From: Bacillus sp. (in: firmicutes)
Lineage (GTDB): Bacteria > Bacillota > Bacilli > Bacillales > Cytobacillaceae
DNA length: 6,708 bases
Direction of reading: 5' to 3'
Assembly (NCBI GenBank): GCA_003457145.1
Contig: DMSR01000310.1
Span: 1-6,708 of the forward strand
Position 1 is the stretch's first letter; every line of letters starts with the position of its first letter. The notes under the pieces were generated by a model. The model was not told the DNA's origin, searched no databases, and saw only the letters and a list, made by a program, of their open reading frames with translations. Shown here one piece after another: positions 1 to 6,126 of the stretch. A program made the translations under genes and the position numbers.

Positions 1-71
1 GACAGGGGTAGTTTGAGCTTAGGTGGCGAGTCGAGGGGATCGGCCTCGTTAAAACGTCAACGCCTATAACT

Positions 72-110
72 GGCAAAACTAACAACAACCTAGCTTTCGC
101 AGCTTAATAA
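72..110 (+). other. tmRNA proteolysis-tag reading frame (GKTNNNLAFAA)
   Basis: The mRNA-like part of tmRNA. From the resume codon GGC at 72 it reads GKTNNNLAFAA and ends in two stop codons, TAA TAA (105-110). With the alanine carried by tmRNA itself, the tag on rescued proteins would be AGKTNNNLAFAA. The C-terminal AFAA resembles the hydrophobic xLAA/ALAA-type ends that ClpXP and related proteases recognise. B. subtilis uses AGKTNSFNQNVALAA, so the beginning is shared and the middle differs. The resume codon was placed by this similarity. Confidence 0.88.
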
Positions 111-326
111 CTGCATAGCTGTTCGCCCCTCCATCGCCTATGTGGTAGGGTAGCGGACTCACTCTAAGTAGGCTACGCCGGAGTCCACCGTCTGAGGGCG
201 AAGGAAGAGAACAACCAGACTAGCTGACCGGCCGCCTGTCGGCAGGCAAAAGGATCAGCGAAGCGCCAATATGTCGACTACACTCGTAGAAGCTTAAGTG
301 CCGTTATCTTTGGACGCGGGTTCGAT

Positions 327-606
327 TAGTAATTAGTCGCCTTATGTGGTAACACATAAGTGAAAATTCGGCTTTATCGGTGAAACCTAAGTCGCTTAAA
401 TGGCGATAAGGCAATGCCGAGCGGTATGTGGAGTAATCCAACAGCCGTGTATCGACTTATAGGCTGCCATTTCAAAAATGGTAGTACTAGGATGCGAAAT
501 CCTACCTGAATCCTGGTAAATCTGAATTTCGCATAATACGCCGGAGGACCTGCCAAGGCAGGTTCAAGATATAGTCAGTGCCATCACGAAAGTATGGAAT
601 AGCACG
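327..606 (+). other. Group I self-splicing intron inside the tmRNA T-loop
   Basis: This 280-base insertion splits the T-loop between the equivalents of tRNA positions 59 and 60. The 5' exon ends in U326 and the intron ends in G606, as in group I introns. P1 forms between exon CGAU (323-326) and guide GUCG (336-339), giving the required U·G pair at the splice site. P2 is an 8-bp hairpin with a GUAA loop (341-360). P4 (377-380 with 417-420), P5 (386-395 with 403-411) and P6 with a GUAA-capped tip (422-447) follow. The canonical S element AAGATATAGTC (566-576) pairs with GACU (454-457) as P7, with extra pairs around a bulged U. P8 is 464-484; further hairpins sit at 488-504 and 549-562; P9 has a GAAA loop (581-597). 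I could not assign P3. There is no endonuclease reading frame. The extra hairpins between P8 and P7 suggest subgroup IA, tentatively. Confidence 0.9.
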
Positions 607-616
607 TCCCACCGTC

Positions 617-652
617 TCCACCAATACATATGTTGGTGGATTTTTATTTTTC
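617..652 (+). terminator. Terminator of ssrA, overlapping the mature 3' end
   Basis: A perfect 8-bp stem, TCCACCAA (617-624) with TTGGTGGA (633-640), has an 8-base loop and is followed by a T-rich run (641-652). The left arm contains the last bases of mature tmRNA including CCA (621-623), so the 3' end must be cut out of the terminator stem during processing. Confidence 0.85.
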
Positions 653-662
653 TGTAACCTAA

Positions 663-950
663 AGCATAAGTTTGCCAATTGGCAGTCGACCGGAGTTTTC
701 ACCGATCACCTATTTGGATAACATGACAAAGCCAATGTTAATCATCCAGGGTGCGAACGATCCTAGGGTCGTAAAAAGAGAATCTGATCAAATTGCAGAA
801 GCACTGAAGGGTAAAGGATTCGATGTGCAATATCTCGTTTTAGAGGATGAAGGGCATGGTTTCTCCAAAAAGGCAAATGAAATTCTAGTCAACCGAACAA
901 TTCTTGAATTCTTTGACAAATACGTCGAGGCTGGAGTTTTAGCAGAATAA
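663..950 (+). pseudogene. C-terminal remnant of an S9-family (prolyl oligopeptidase-type) peptidase
   Basis: The frame encodes about 95 residues that match the end of the alpha/beta-hydrolase domain of S9 peptidases (dipeptidyl aminopeptidase/acylaminoacyl peptidase type). Counting from the TTG at 672, the motif QGANDPRV holds the catalytic Asp (residue 30), and EDEGHGF holds the catalytic His (residue 62). The nucleophile Ser (GxSxGG), the rest of the hydrolase fold and the beta-propeller are all absent; full proteins have around 600 or more residues. Upstream the frame is closed by TAA at 660-662, right after the ssrA terminator, and no ribosome binding site precedes a start codon. The fragment cannot be an active peptidase and is best read as the 3' end of a gene whose front was lost by deletion or rearrangement beside ssrA. 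The remaining frame is intact, so the loss may be fairly recent. Confidence 0.83.
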
Positions 951-959
951 TCAGAGGAG

Positions 960-991
960 GCTGAACGAGTATTTTCGTTCCGCTTTTTTTT
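960..991 (+). terminator. Terminator after the peptidase remnant
   Basis: The stem is GC plus GAACGA (960-968, with one mismatch at 962) paired with TCGTTC plus GC (975-983), with loop GTATTT, followed by eight Ts (984-991). It begins 10 bases past the stop codon, so it is presumably the original terminator of the peptidase gene. Confidence 0.85.
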
Positions 992-1129
992 AGCTGTGGT
1001 TTTTAGGGCACTCCTACATTTTATGGGTTCTGGAGAAGCAGAGAAGTGAACCTGCCCTAATAAATAAAGGCAGGAGGGTGGGGATGTGTAAAGGAAAGAG
1101 GTATGGCAGCGGCCATACCTCTTCAATCA
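992..1129. other. Intergenic stretch between convergent units
   Basis: No gene is supported here. It holds a 6-bp inverted repeat, CCTGCC (1051-1056) with GGCAGG (1069-1074), of unknown meaning, and the hairpin at 1096-1123 described separately. Confidence 0.5.
1085..1123 (-). terminator. Probable terminator of the copA operon
   Basis: A perfect 12-bp stem, 1096-1107 with 1112-1123 (core AGGTATGGC/GCCATACCT), has a four-base loop. It lies 7 bases beyond the stop of the small membrane-protein gene. On the minus strand it is followed by TTCCTTTACAC, a broken U-tract, so it is a plausible but not strong intrinsic terminator. The plus-strand side is not T-rich. Confidence 0.6.
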
Positions 1130-1264
1130 TTACTTACCGTCATGGTTCACATTTTCCTCCTGGTGCTGGTCGGCTGCTGGTTCGACAGCCATATCATAAA
1201 TTCCATACCCTGCCATCACTGCTGCCAAATAAATGAGCCCTGCTATCGTCCACTTCTTAACCAT
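1130..1264 (-). CDS. Small single-pass membrane protein (44 aa) coupled to copA
   Basis: I do not recognise this protein. It has 44 residues, starting MVKKWTIAGLIYLAAVMAG and ending ENVNHDGK. A positively charged start (KK) precedes one hydrophobic segment at about residues 5-23. The tail is short, acidic and hydrophilic and contains two His (34, 41) but no Cys. By the positive-inside rule the tail should face outside. It is probably real: ATG at 1264 follows the good ribosome binding site AAGGTGGG (1273-1280) at 8-base spacing, and that site shares a base with the copA stop codon (1282-1280), so the two are probably translated together. A hairpin follows the gene. Linkage to copA suggests a helper or stabilising subunit of the ATPase or a copper-stress membrane peptide; this is inference from position only. 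Confidence 0.72.
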   Translation of the reverse strand: MVKKWTIAGLIYLAAVMAGYGIYDMAVEPAADQHQEENVNHDGK

Positions 1265-1272
1265 AATGGAAT

Positions 1273-1282
1273 CCCACCTTTA
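1273..1282 (-). promoter_or_regulatory. Ribosome binding site overlapping the copA stop codon
   Basis: On the minus strand the bases read TAAAGGTGGG: TAA (1282-1280) ends copA and AAGGTGGG (1280-1273) is the Shine-Dalgarno site for the 44-residue protein starting at 1264. The overlap decides the start of the small gene and indicates translational coupling. Confidence 0.7.
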
Positions 1283-3700
1283 GAGTTTTACTTTTTGCAG
1301 CCTCAGGGCATTCAGGACGACAGACACTGAACTGAAAGCCATTGCTGCTCCGGCAAGCCATGGTGCAAGGAACCCAAGGGCTGCAATTGGAATGCCCAGC
1401 GTATTATAGCCAAACGCCCAAAAAAGGTTTTGTTTTATGTTCCTGATTGTCTTTTTGCTCATGAAGATCGCATCGGCAATGCTGTTCAAATCTCCACGGA
1501 TCAGGGTGATATCAGCAGCTTCCATTGCTACATCCGTTCCCGTTCCGATTGCCATTCCGATATCTGCAACAGCCAGGGCAGGTGCATCATTAATTCCGTC
1601 ACCAACCATAGCCACTTTCCTGCCCGCTTCCTGAAGTTTTTTCACTTCCTCTGCTTTACCTTCCGGAAGGACTTCGGCGATGACCTGATCGATTCCAACT
1701 TGGGCGGCAATGGCTTTAGCCGTTTGCTGGTTATCACCTGTGATCATGATGACATCAAGACCCATTTCCTTCAATCTGGTTATCGCCAGCCTTGATGTCT
1801 CCTTGATTGTATCAGCAACCGCAATGATGCCTGCATAGTCGCGGTTGACTGCGACTAGCATCGCTGTCTTTCCTTCCCGTTCAAGGGCGTCCATGTGAAT
1901 GCTTGCCTGGGCAATTTCAACTCCATGAGATGCCATTAGTTTTCTAGTCCCGACTAAAAGCTCATTTCCTTCAACGACAGACTTAATACCGAATCCGGGG
2001 ATGGCTTCAAACTCTGTAACATCCTTGAGGCTGATTCCTTTATCTTTAATGCCCTGGACAATTGCCTGTGCAAGAGGGTGTTCAGATTGTTTTTCAGCGC
2101 TGCCAACAAGCGCTAAAAGCTCGGTTTCTGATTGGCCGTTTTCTAAAATGACATCTGTCAGTACAGGGGCTCCGTTTGTAACAGTACCTGTTTTATCGAG
2201 TATGACAGAGGTAATCCGGTGGGTTGTTTCCAGATGCTCTCCGCCTTTGAAGAGGATGCCGAATTCAGCAGCCCTGCCGGAGCCAGCCATGATGGAAGTT
2301 GGAGTCGCAAGGCCCAAAGCACATGGACACGCAATAACAAGAACTGCAATCATATTTTCAAGCGCACCAGCAAAATCTCCGGGAGCGGCCCATACATACC
2401 AGACGATAAATGTAATAATTGCTATACCGACCACGATTGGGACAAATACACCTGAAATTTGATCGGCGAGCCTTTGAATCGGGGCCTTTGAGCCCTGGGC
2501 TTCCTCGACAACCTTGATGATTTGGGCCAATGCAGTATCTTTGCCGACCTTTGTTGCTTCTATTTTTAAGAATCCGTTTTTATTGATTGTCGCGCCAATG
2601 ACTTCATCACCAGAACCTTTGTCTACTGGCACGCTTTCTCCTGTTAACATTGATTCATCAATCGCGGAGCGGCCCTCGATGATTTTGCCGTCTACAGGGA
2701 TTTTTTCACCTGGTTTAACATGAATCAGATCGCCAACAATGACGTCCTCCAATGGAATTTCCTGTTCGATCCCACCCCTCTCTACTAATGCTGTTTTTGC
2801 CTGCAGACCCATGAGTTTCTTGATGGCTTCAGAAGACCGGCCTTTCGCCTTTGCTTCGAACAGCTTGCCTAAAATGATTAGCGTGATCAGAATCGCACTT
2901 GTCTCATAGTAAAGTTCGACGGTATGGGCATTCTCTCCAAGGGAAACGAGTGATAAATAAAGGCTGTAGAAAAAAGCTGCAGAAGTACCCAGGGCGACAA
3001 GCACATCCATATTCGCGCTTCCATTCCTGAGTGCTTTATAGGCACCTACATAAAATTGCTTGCCGATTACAAATTGTACGGGAGCTGCCAATGCCAGCTG
3101 AACCCAAGGGTTCATGAACATTGCAGGTACATACAGGGATGAAGTGAATTCAAAGTGTCCAACCATTGCCCATAAAAGCGGAATGGATAGGATCGCAGAA
3201 AAAATGAACTTGCCAGTCTGTGATTCTATTTCTTTATGGCGATGATCGGCTGTTTCCTGCTGCTTCGCCTCTTCTTTTATATTTGCACTGTAACCAAGCT
3301 TCTCAACCTTCTGAATGATATCTTTAGGTTTAAGGACAGATGGGTTGTATTCGACAGTCGCAGTTTCCAATGCAAGGTTGACATGTGCCGAGCTAATCCC
3401 TTCGAGTCGGAGCAGTCCTTTTTCAATCCTAGAAGAACAGGCTGCACAAGTCATGCCTGTAATAGTGAACTCTGTTTTTTCGGTAACCACCTCATACCCT
3501 AAATCCCTGACCTTCTGATGAATTTGGCCAATGGATGTTTTAGCAGGGTTGAATTTGATTGCTGACCTTTCAAGGGCAAGATTGACGTTTGCCTCCTCGA
3601 TCCCATCCAATCTTTTAAGCCCTTTTTCAATTCTGACGGCACATGCAGCGCAAGTCATACCTTTGATTTGAATGGATGTCTCTGTGGCGCTTTGGCTCAT
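1280..3700 (-). CDS. copA: Copper-exporting P-type ATPase CopA
   Basis: P1B-type ATPase that uses ATP to pump Cu(I) out of the cytosol. The 806 residues show, in order, two HMA metal-binding domains, each with a GMTCAAC motif (Cys 17/20 and 85/88), six transmembrane helices of the pump core plus the two at the front, and the actuator motif TGES (353-356). The membrane site CPC is at 458-460, the phosphorylation site DKTGTVT has Asp502, the P1B HP motif is at 541-542 and the hinge GDGINDAP at 700-707. The YN (765-766) and MAFSS (787-791) motifs of the last helices are those of Cu(I) pumps rather than Zn/Cd pumps. Length is normal and all key residues are present. ATG at 3700 is preceded by AAGGAGAGG (3714-3706). 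It is the first gene of a short operon with the 44-residue protein and diverges from the SafE-type gene. Neither copZ nor csoR is adjacent. Confidence 0.97.
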   Translation of the reverse strand: MSQSATETSIQIKGMTCAACAVRIEKGLKRLDGIEEANVNLALERSAIKFNPAKTSIGQIHQKVRDLGYEVVTEKTEFTITGMTCAACSSRIEKGLLRLEGISSAHVNLALETATVEYNPSVLKPKDIIQKVEKLGYSANIKEEAKQQETADHRHKEIESQTGKFIFSAILSIPLLWAMVGHFEFTSSLYVPAMFMNPWVQLALAAPVQFVIGKQFYVGAYKALRNGSANMDVLVALGTSAAFFYSLYLSLVSLGENAHTVELYYETSAILITLIILGKLFEAKAKGRSSEAIKKLMGLQAKTALVERGGIEQEIPLEDVIVGDLIHVKPGEKIPVDGKIIEGRSAIDESMLTGESVPVDKGSGDEVIGATINKNGFLKIEATKVGKDTALAQIIKVVEEAQGSKAPIQRLADQISGVFVPIVVGIAIITFIVWYVWAAPGDFAGALENMIAVLVIACPCALGLATPTSIMAGSGRAAEFGILFKGGEHLETTHRITSVILDKTGTVTNGAPVLTDVILENGQSETELLALVGSAEKQSEHPLAQAIVQGIKDKGISLKDVTEFEAIPGFGIKSVVEGNELLVGTRKLMASHGVEIAQASIHMDALEREGKTAMLVAVNRDYAGIIAVADTIKETSRLAITRLKEMGLDVIMITGDNQQTAKAIAAQVGIDQVIAEVLPEGKAEEVKKLQEAGRKVAMVGDGINDAPALAVADIGMAIGTGTDVAMEAADITLIRGDLNSIADAIFMSKKTIRNIKQNLFWAFGYNTLGIPIAALGFLAPWLAGAAMAFSSVSVVLNALRLQKVKL

Positions 3701-4291
3701 AACAACCTCTCCTTATGCCCCTGTCATTTTTGGGGGAAATAATCTGCTGAGAGCAGCGTGGTTTCCAAATCTGGAACTCGACTAAACCGTGATCAAGCAT
3801 GTTCAACTTTCACAAGGCAGTTCGTCTAATCTTTATTTAACGTAGCTTTTCTATCAAAACAAAGAAATAAGTTGTTCACCTTATCCATTAATGTAAATAG
3901 TAAATGTGCAGAATTTATAGATTTTATATGACTGTTCTGTTACGTGAATAAGAGGATGGCTGGAAATATCCTCTATAGTCCAAGTTTTAGAATAGAACGC
4001 CTAAGGCTATTTTTGCTTTAATTATTTAAAAATATCAAACTCTTTGGCTCGGATAGGAACATGTCAACTTTTTTCCATAGAAAACGCATATTTTCTGCAT
4101 ATTTATGACTTATCGTCTAATTAGTGAGAGCGGAGTGTGCTTTCCGCCTGAAAAACAGTCTTTTACTGTAATGGCCAATCCATATTTTTCAAAAAGCAAC
4201 AATTCCTGCGATAACAGCCTTGATTAAACCATCTTTATAGGCCCCCATCTTTATCCCTGAGTTGAATCTGTGTGTAAAGGTCGTGAACGTA
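3701..4291. other. Divergent intergenic region between copA and the SafE-type gene
   Basis: About 590 AT-rich bases with no reading frame that I can support. Both flanking genes must have their promoters here, but I see no convincing -35/-10 pair. The best for copA is TTGATA (3857-3852, minus strand) with a poor -10 near 3835-3829. Structures seen: CCCC (3718-3721) facing GGGGG (3732-3736) close to the copA ribosome binding site; a 7-bp inverted repeat AGAGGAT/ATCCTCT (3951-3957, 3968-3974); a tandem direct repeat GCATATTT (4086 and 4097); and two short hairpins in a row (4130-4147 and 4155-4169). The classical CsoR-type operator (close inverted TACCC/GGGTA arms) and the CopY box were looked for and not found. 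A remnant of a lost gene cannot be excluded. Confidence 0.5.
3706..3714 (-). promoter_or_regulatory. Ribosome binding site of copA
   Basis: AAGGAGAGG on the minus strand has its core AGGAG 8 bases before the ATG at 3700. It fixes the start so that the protein begins just ahead of the first HMA domain. Confidence 0.8.
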
Positions 4292-6076
4292 ATGAGTATC
4301 AAAAGGACAAAACTAAATGTGTACGATATGACATGCACATCTTGCGAAAAGCGGGTTGAAAGAACCTTGAACAAAATGGAGGGAGTCATTATTGCTAAAG
4401 CAAGCTTTAGCGGACAATATGTCCAAATCGGATATGATGACTCTTTATGCAGCCTGAAACAGATTAAAGAAGGGATCAAGGCAGCGGGATATTCCACTGA
4501 GAGTTCGAAAGACAGCAGGTTTATCGGGCTTGTGATGATTGCAGCTGCAATCATTCTGCTTGGGATGAATACCGCTGGATTTGACATGGAAGCGAAGCTT
4601 AACAACGCCTCTTATGCAGTGCTGTTCGTGGTGGGTATTCTGACCTCGATACACTGTGTCGGTATGTGCGGGGGGATCATGCTATCACAAACCATCAATA
4701 AGGGAAACAAGGGAAGGCTTAGTTCGATGAAGCCAGGCCTGTTATATAATCTTGGAAGGGTCACCTCCTACACCATCCTGGGTGGAGCAGTTGGTGCAGT
4801 TGGCTCCGTATTCGCCCTTTCACTTCCTGCCCAGGCAGGTATGCAGATGTTTGCCGGGGTCTTCATGATTATGATGGGATTGAACATGGCAGGCTTCAGT
4901 GCCTTCAGAAAGTTTCAAATTAAACTGCCTGCAGCTGTATGTAAGATTCAAGCAAAGCCCCGGGCGCCTTTCCTTGTCGGAATCTTGAACGGTTTTATGC
5001 CATGCGGGCCGCTTCAGACGATGCAAATTTTTGCTCTGGGAACTGGCAGTGCAGCAGCAGGGGCATTGTCGATGTTCATGTTCTCGCTGGGTACAGTGCC
5101 ACTCATGGTGACAGTGGGGGCGTTGTCAGGCCTGCTAAGCAAAGCATATACAAAGAAAATCCTTAAATTCAGCGGTGTGCTGATCATTATGCTCGGCCTG
5201 ATCATGAGCAACAGAGGGCTGGCCATTGCTGGAATGAACGCAAGCCCAGTCGCTTTTTTAGCGAGGATTGGTGCGTTTGGAACGGATTATGCCAGTGCTG
5301 GAGCGATTAAAGCAACCATAAAGGACGGAGTCCAATATTTGAACATGACAGCCAGCTATAGCGGTTATACTCCAAACGTACTTTATGTGCAAAAAGACAT
5401 CCCGGTCAAGTGGATTGTGGATGGGAAAGAGATTTCAAGCTGCAATAAGACAATCGTTATCCCGGCACTGAATATACAGGCACAACTCCAAAGCGGGAAC
5501 AATGAGATAGCCTTTACTCCTGGAGAAGGGGACCTTAACTTTAGCTGCTGGATGGGAATGATTCGCGGGCAGATCAAAGTCGTGGAGGATCTGGAGGCTG
5601 TAACTGCGTCAGCCAGTATTCCTGCTGAAGGAATTCCTGCAGGCAGACCCGCTGAAGAGTCAGAAGTACAGACAAAACCAAGCATTTATGGCCCTGATAT
5701 CACCCAGGTTCCAACAGATCGCCTGGTCAAAAAAGCAGCATTGTCAGGCGCTGCTCAAACAATCGAGGTTAAAGGGATTGGCTATGAAATTGAGCCGCTC
5801 ATTTTCATTACGGAAGTAAATATCCCTGTAAAAATGTCACTGGATTTGACTGCCTTTGATAACCCTCAAGGAAAGTTCACGATCATTGATACATCAAACA
5901 TGCAAATCATACATGAATTCCAGGGCACAAACGGAATTGTCGATACAGAATTCACGATGAATAAAGCTGGTACTTATGGCATCTATCTTGGAGAGAATTT
6001 GCTTGGGGTCATTGAACCGCTTGAAAATTTCGATTCAGTCCCTGAGGAAGAAATAAGGAGCAAGTATCTGAGATAA
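4292..6076 (+). CDS. HMA-SafE/UreH-double cupredoxin membrane protein (sulfite exporter TauE/SafE family type)
   Basis: Likely a copper-handling membrane protein; its transport or redox reaction is unproven. The 594 residues contain: an HMA domain (about 5-70) with DMTCTSC (Cys 15/18); a membrane core of about seven helices (77-309) with the SafE/UreH_2 signatures HCVGMCGG (121-128) and NGFMPCGP (233-240), related to the DsbD/CcdA group; a cupredoxin domain (about 342-428) with Cys384 and CWMGM (419-423), the likely Cu ligands; a Pro/Glu-rich linker; and a second cupredoxin-like domain (about 475-580) without obvious ligands. Seven helices put the HMA inside and the cupredoxins outside. ATG at 4292 is preferred because AAAGG (4276-4280) precedes it and it starts next to the HMA fold; a TTG at 4262 in the same frame has no ribosome binding site. 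It diverges from copA, which supports a copper role. The family is often misnamed sulfite exporter. Confidence 0.88.
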   Translation: MSIKRTKLNVYDMTCTSCEKRVERTLNKMEGVIIAKASFSGQYVQIGYDDSLCSLKQIKEGIKAAGYSTESSKDSRFIGLVMIAAAIILLGMNTAGFDMEAKLNNASYAVLFVVGILTSIHCVGMCGGIMLSQTINKGNKGRLSSMKPGLLYNLGRVTSYTILGGAVGAVGSVFALSLPAQAGMQMFAGVFMIMMGLNMAGFSAFRKFQIKLPAAVCKIQAKPRAPFLVGILNGFMPCGPLQTMQIFALGTGSAAAGALSMFMFSLGTVPLMVTVGALSGLLSKAYTKKILKFSGVLIIMLGLIMSNRGLAIAGMNASPVAFLARIGAFGTDYASAGAIKATIKDGVQYLNMTASYSGYTPNVLYVQKDIPVKWIVDGKEISSCNKTIVIPALNIQAQLQSGNNEIAFTPGEGDLNFSCWMGMIRGQIKVVEDLEAVTASASIPAEGIPAGRPAEESEVQTKPSIYGPDITQVPTDRLVKKAALSGAAQTIEVKGIGYEIEPLIFITEVNIPVKMSLDLTAFDNPQGKFTIIDTSNMQIIHEFQGTNGIVDTEFTMNKAGTYGIYLGENLLGVIEPLENFDSVPEEEIRSKYLR

Positions 6077-6088
6077 GGAAATAGATGA

Positions 6089-6126
6089 AAGGAAGCTGCC
6101 AAAAATCATGACAGCTTCCTTTTTTA
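6089..6126 (+). terminator. Strong terminator after the SafE-type gene
   Basis: A perfect 10-bp stem, AAGGAAGCTG (6089-6098) with CAGCTTCCTT (6112-6121), and a T-run to 6125. It begins 13 bases after the stop codon. The convergent gene ends at 6124 within it, so it may serve that gene too, but the minus-strand tail (TTTCATCTATTTCC) is weaker. Confidence 0.9.

Larger units (their letters stand above)
1..623 (+). ncRNA. ssrA: tmRNA (ssrA), 5'-truncated by the window and interrupted by an intron
   Basis: Transfer-messenger RNA, which with SmpB rescues stalled ribosomes and tags the unfinished protein for degradation. The 5' part (1-326) has the conserved Bacillus-type start of tmRNA after its first ~17 bases, a pseudoknot-rich region, a tag reading frame (72-110) and the 5' half of a T-arm: stem GCGGG (316-320) and loop UUCGAU (321-326). 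The 3' part (607-623) gives U, the other T-stem strand CCCAC (608-612), the acceptor strand CGTCTCC (613-619) and ACCA (620-623). Joining 326 to 607 restores a seven-base T-loop, UUCGAUU. Exons seen total 343 bases, or about 360 with the missing 5' end, the normal Bacillus size. The 5' acceptor strand lies outside the window. One T-stem pair is C317 with A611, a mismatch where Bacillus tmRNAs normally have C-G. Identification is firm. Confidence 0.96.

Noticed and set aside
374..556. 60-residue open frame on the minus strand in the intron
   Set aside because: It lies opposite structured group I RNA, lacks a ribosome binding site and resembles no endonuclease.
184..619. Possible attachment repeat: TCCACCGTCT at 184-193 resembling the 3' end of ssrA
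   Set aside because: It lies inside the tmRNA itself, the match is only about 10 bases, and no integrase or second ssrA end is present.
672..950. Reading the peptidase piece as a complete 92-residue gene starting at TTG 672
   Set aside because: There is no ribosome binding site, and the homology starts in the middle of a much larger domain, without the nucleophile Ser.
1103..1330. 75-residue plus-strand frame with a purine-rich stretch (GGAAAGAGG) in front
   Set aside because: The purine stretch is the arm of the hairpin that ends the copA operon. The frame is antisense to the small membrane-protein gene and the copA end, and its composition is that of a shadow frame.
3718..3736. CsoR operator
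   Set aside because: The arms are 10 bases apart and lack the TACCC/GGGTA form of Bacillus CsoR sites.
3798..4020. Very short plus-strand frames (13 and 21 codons) in the divergent region
   Set aside because: They have no usable ribosome binding site and no recognisable content.
4262..4291. TTG start giving ten more residues to the SafE-type protein
   Set aside because: There is no ribosome binding site ahead of it. ATG 4292 has AAAGG upstream and begins at the HMA fold.
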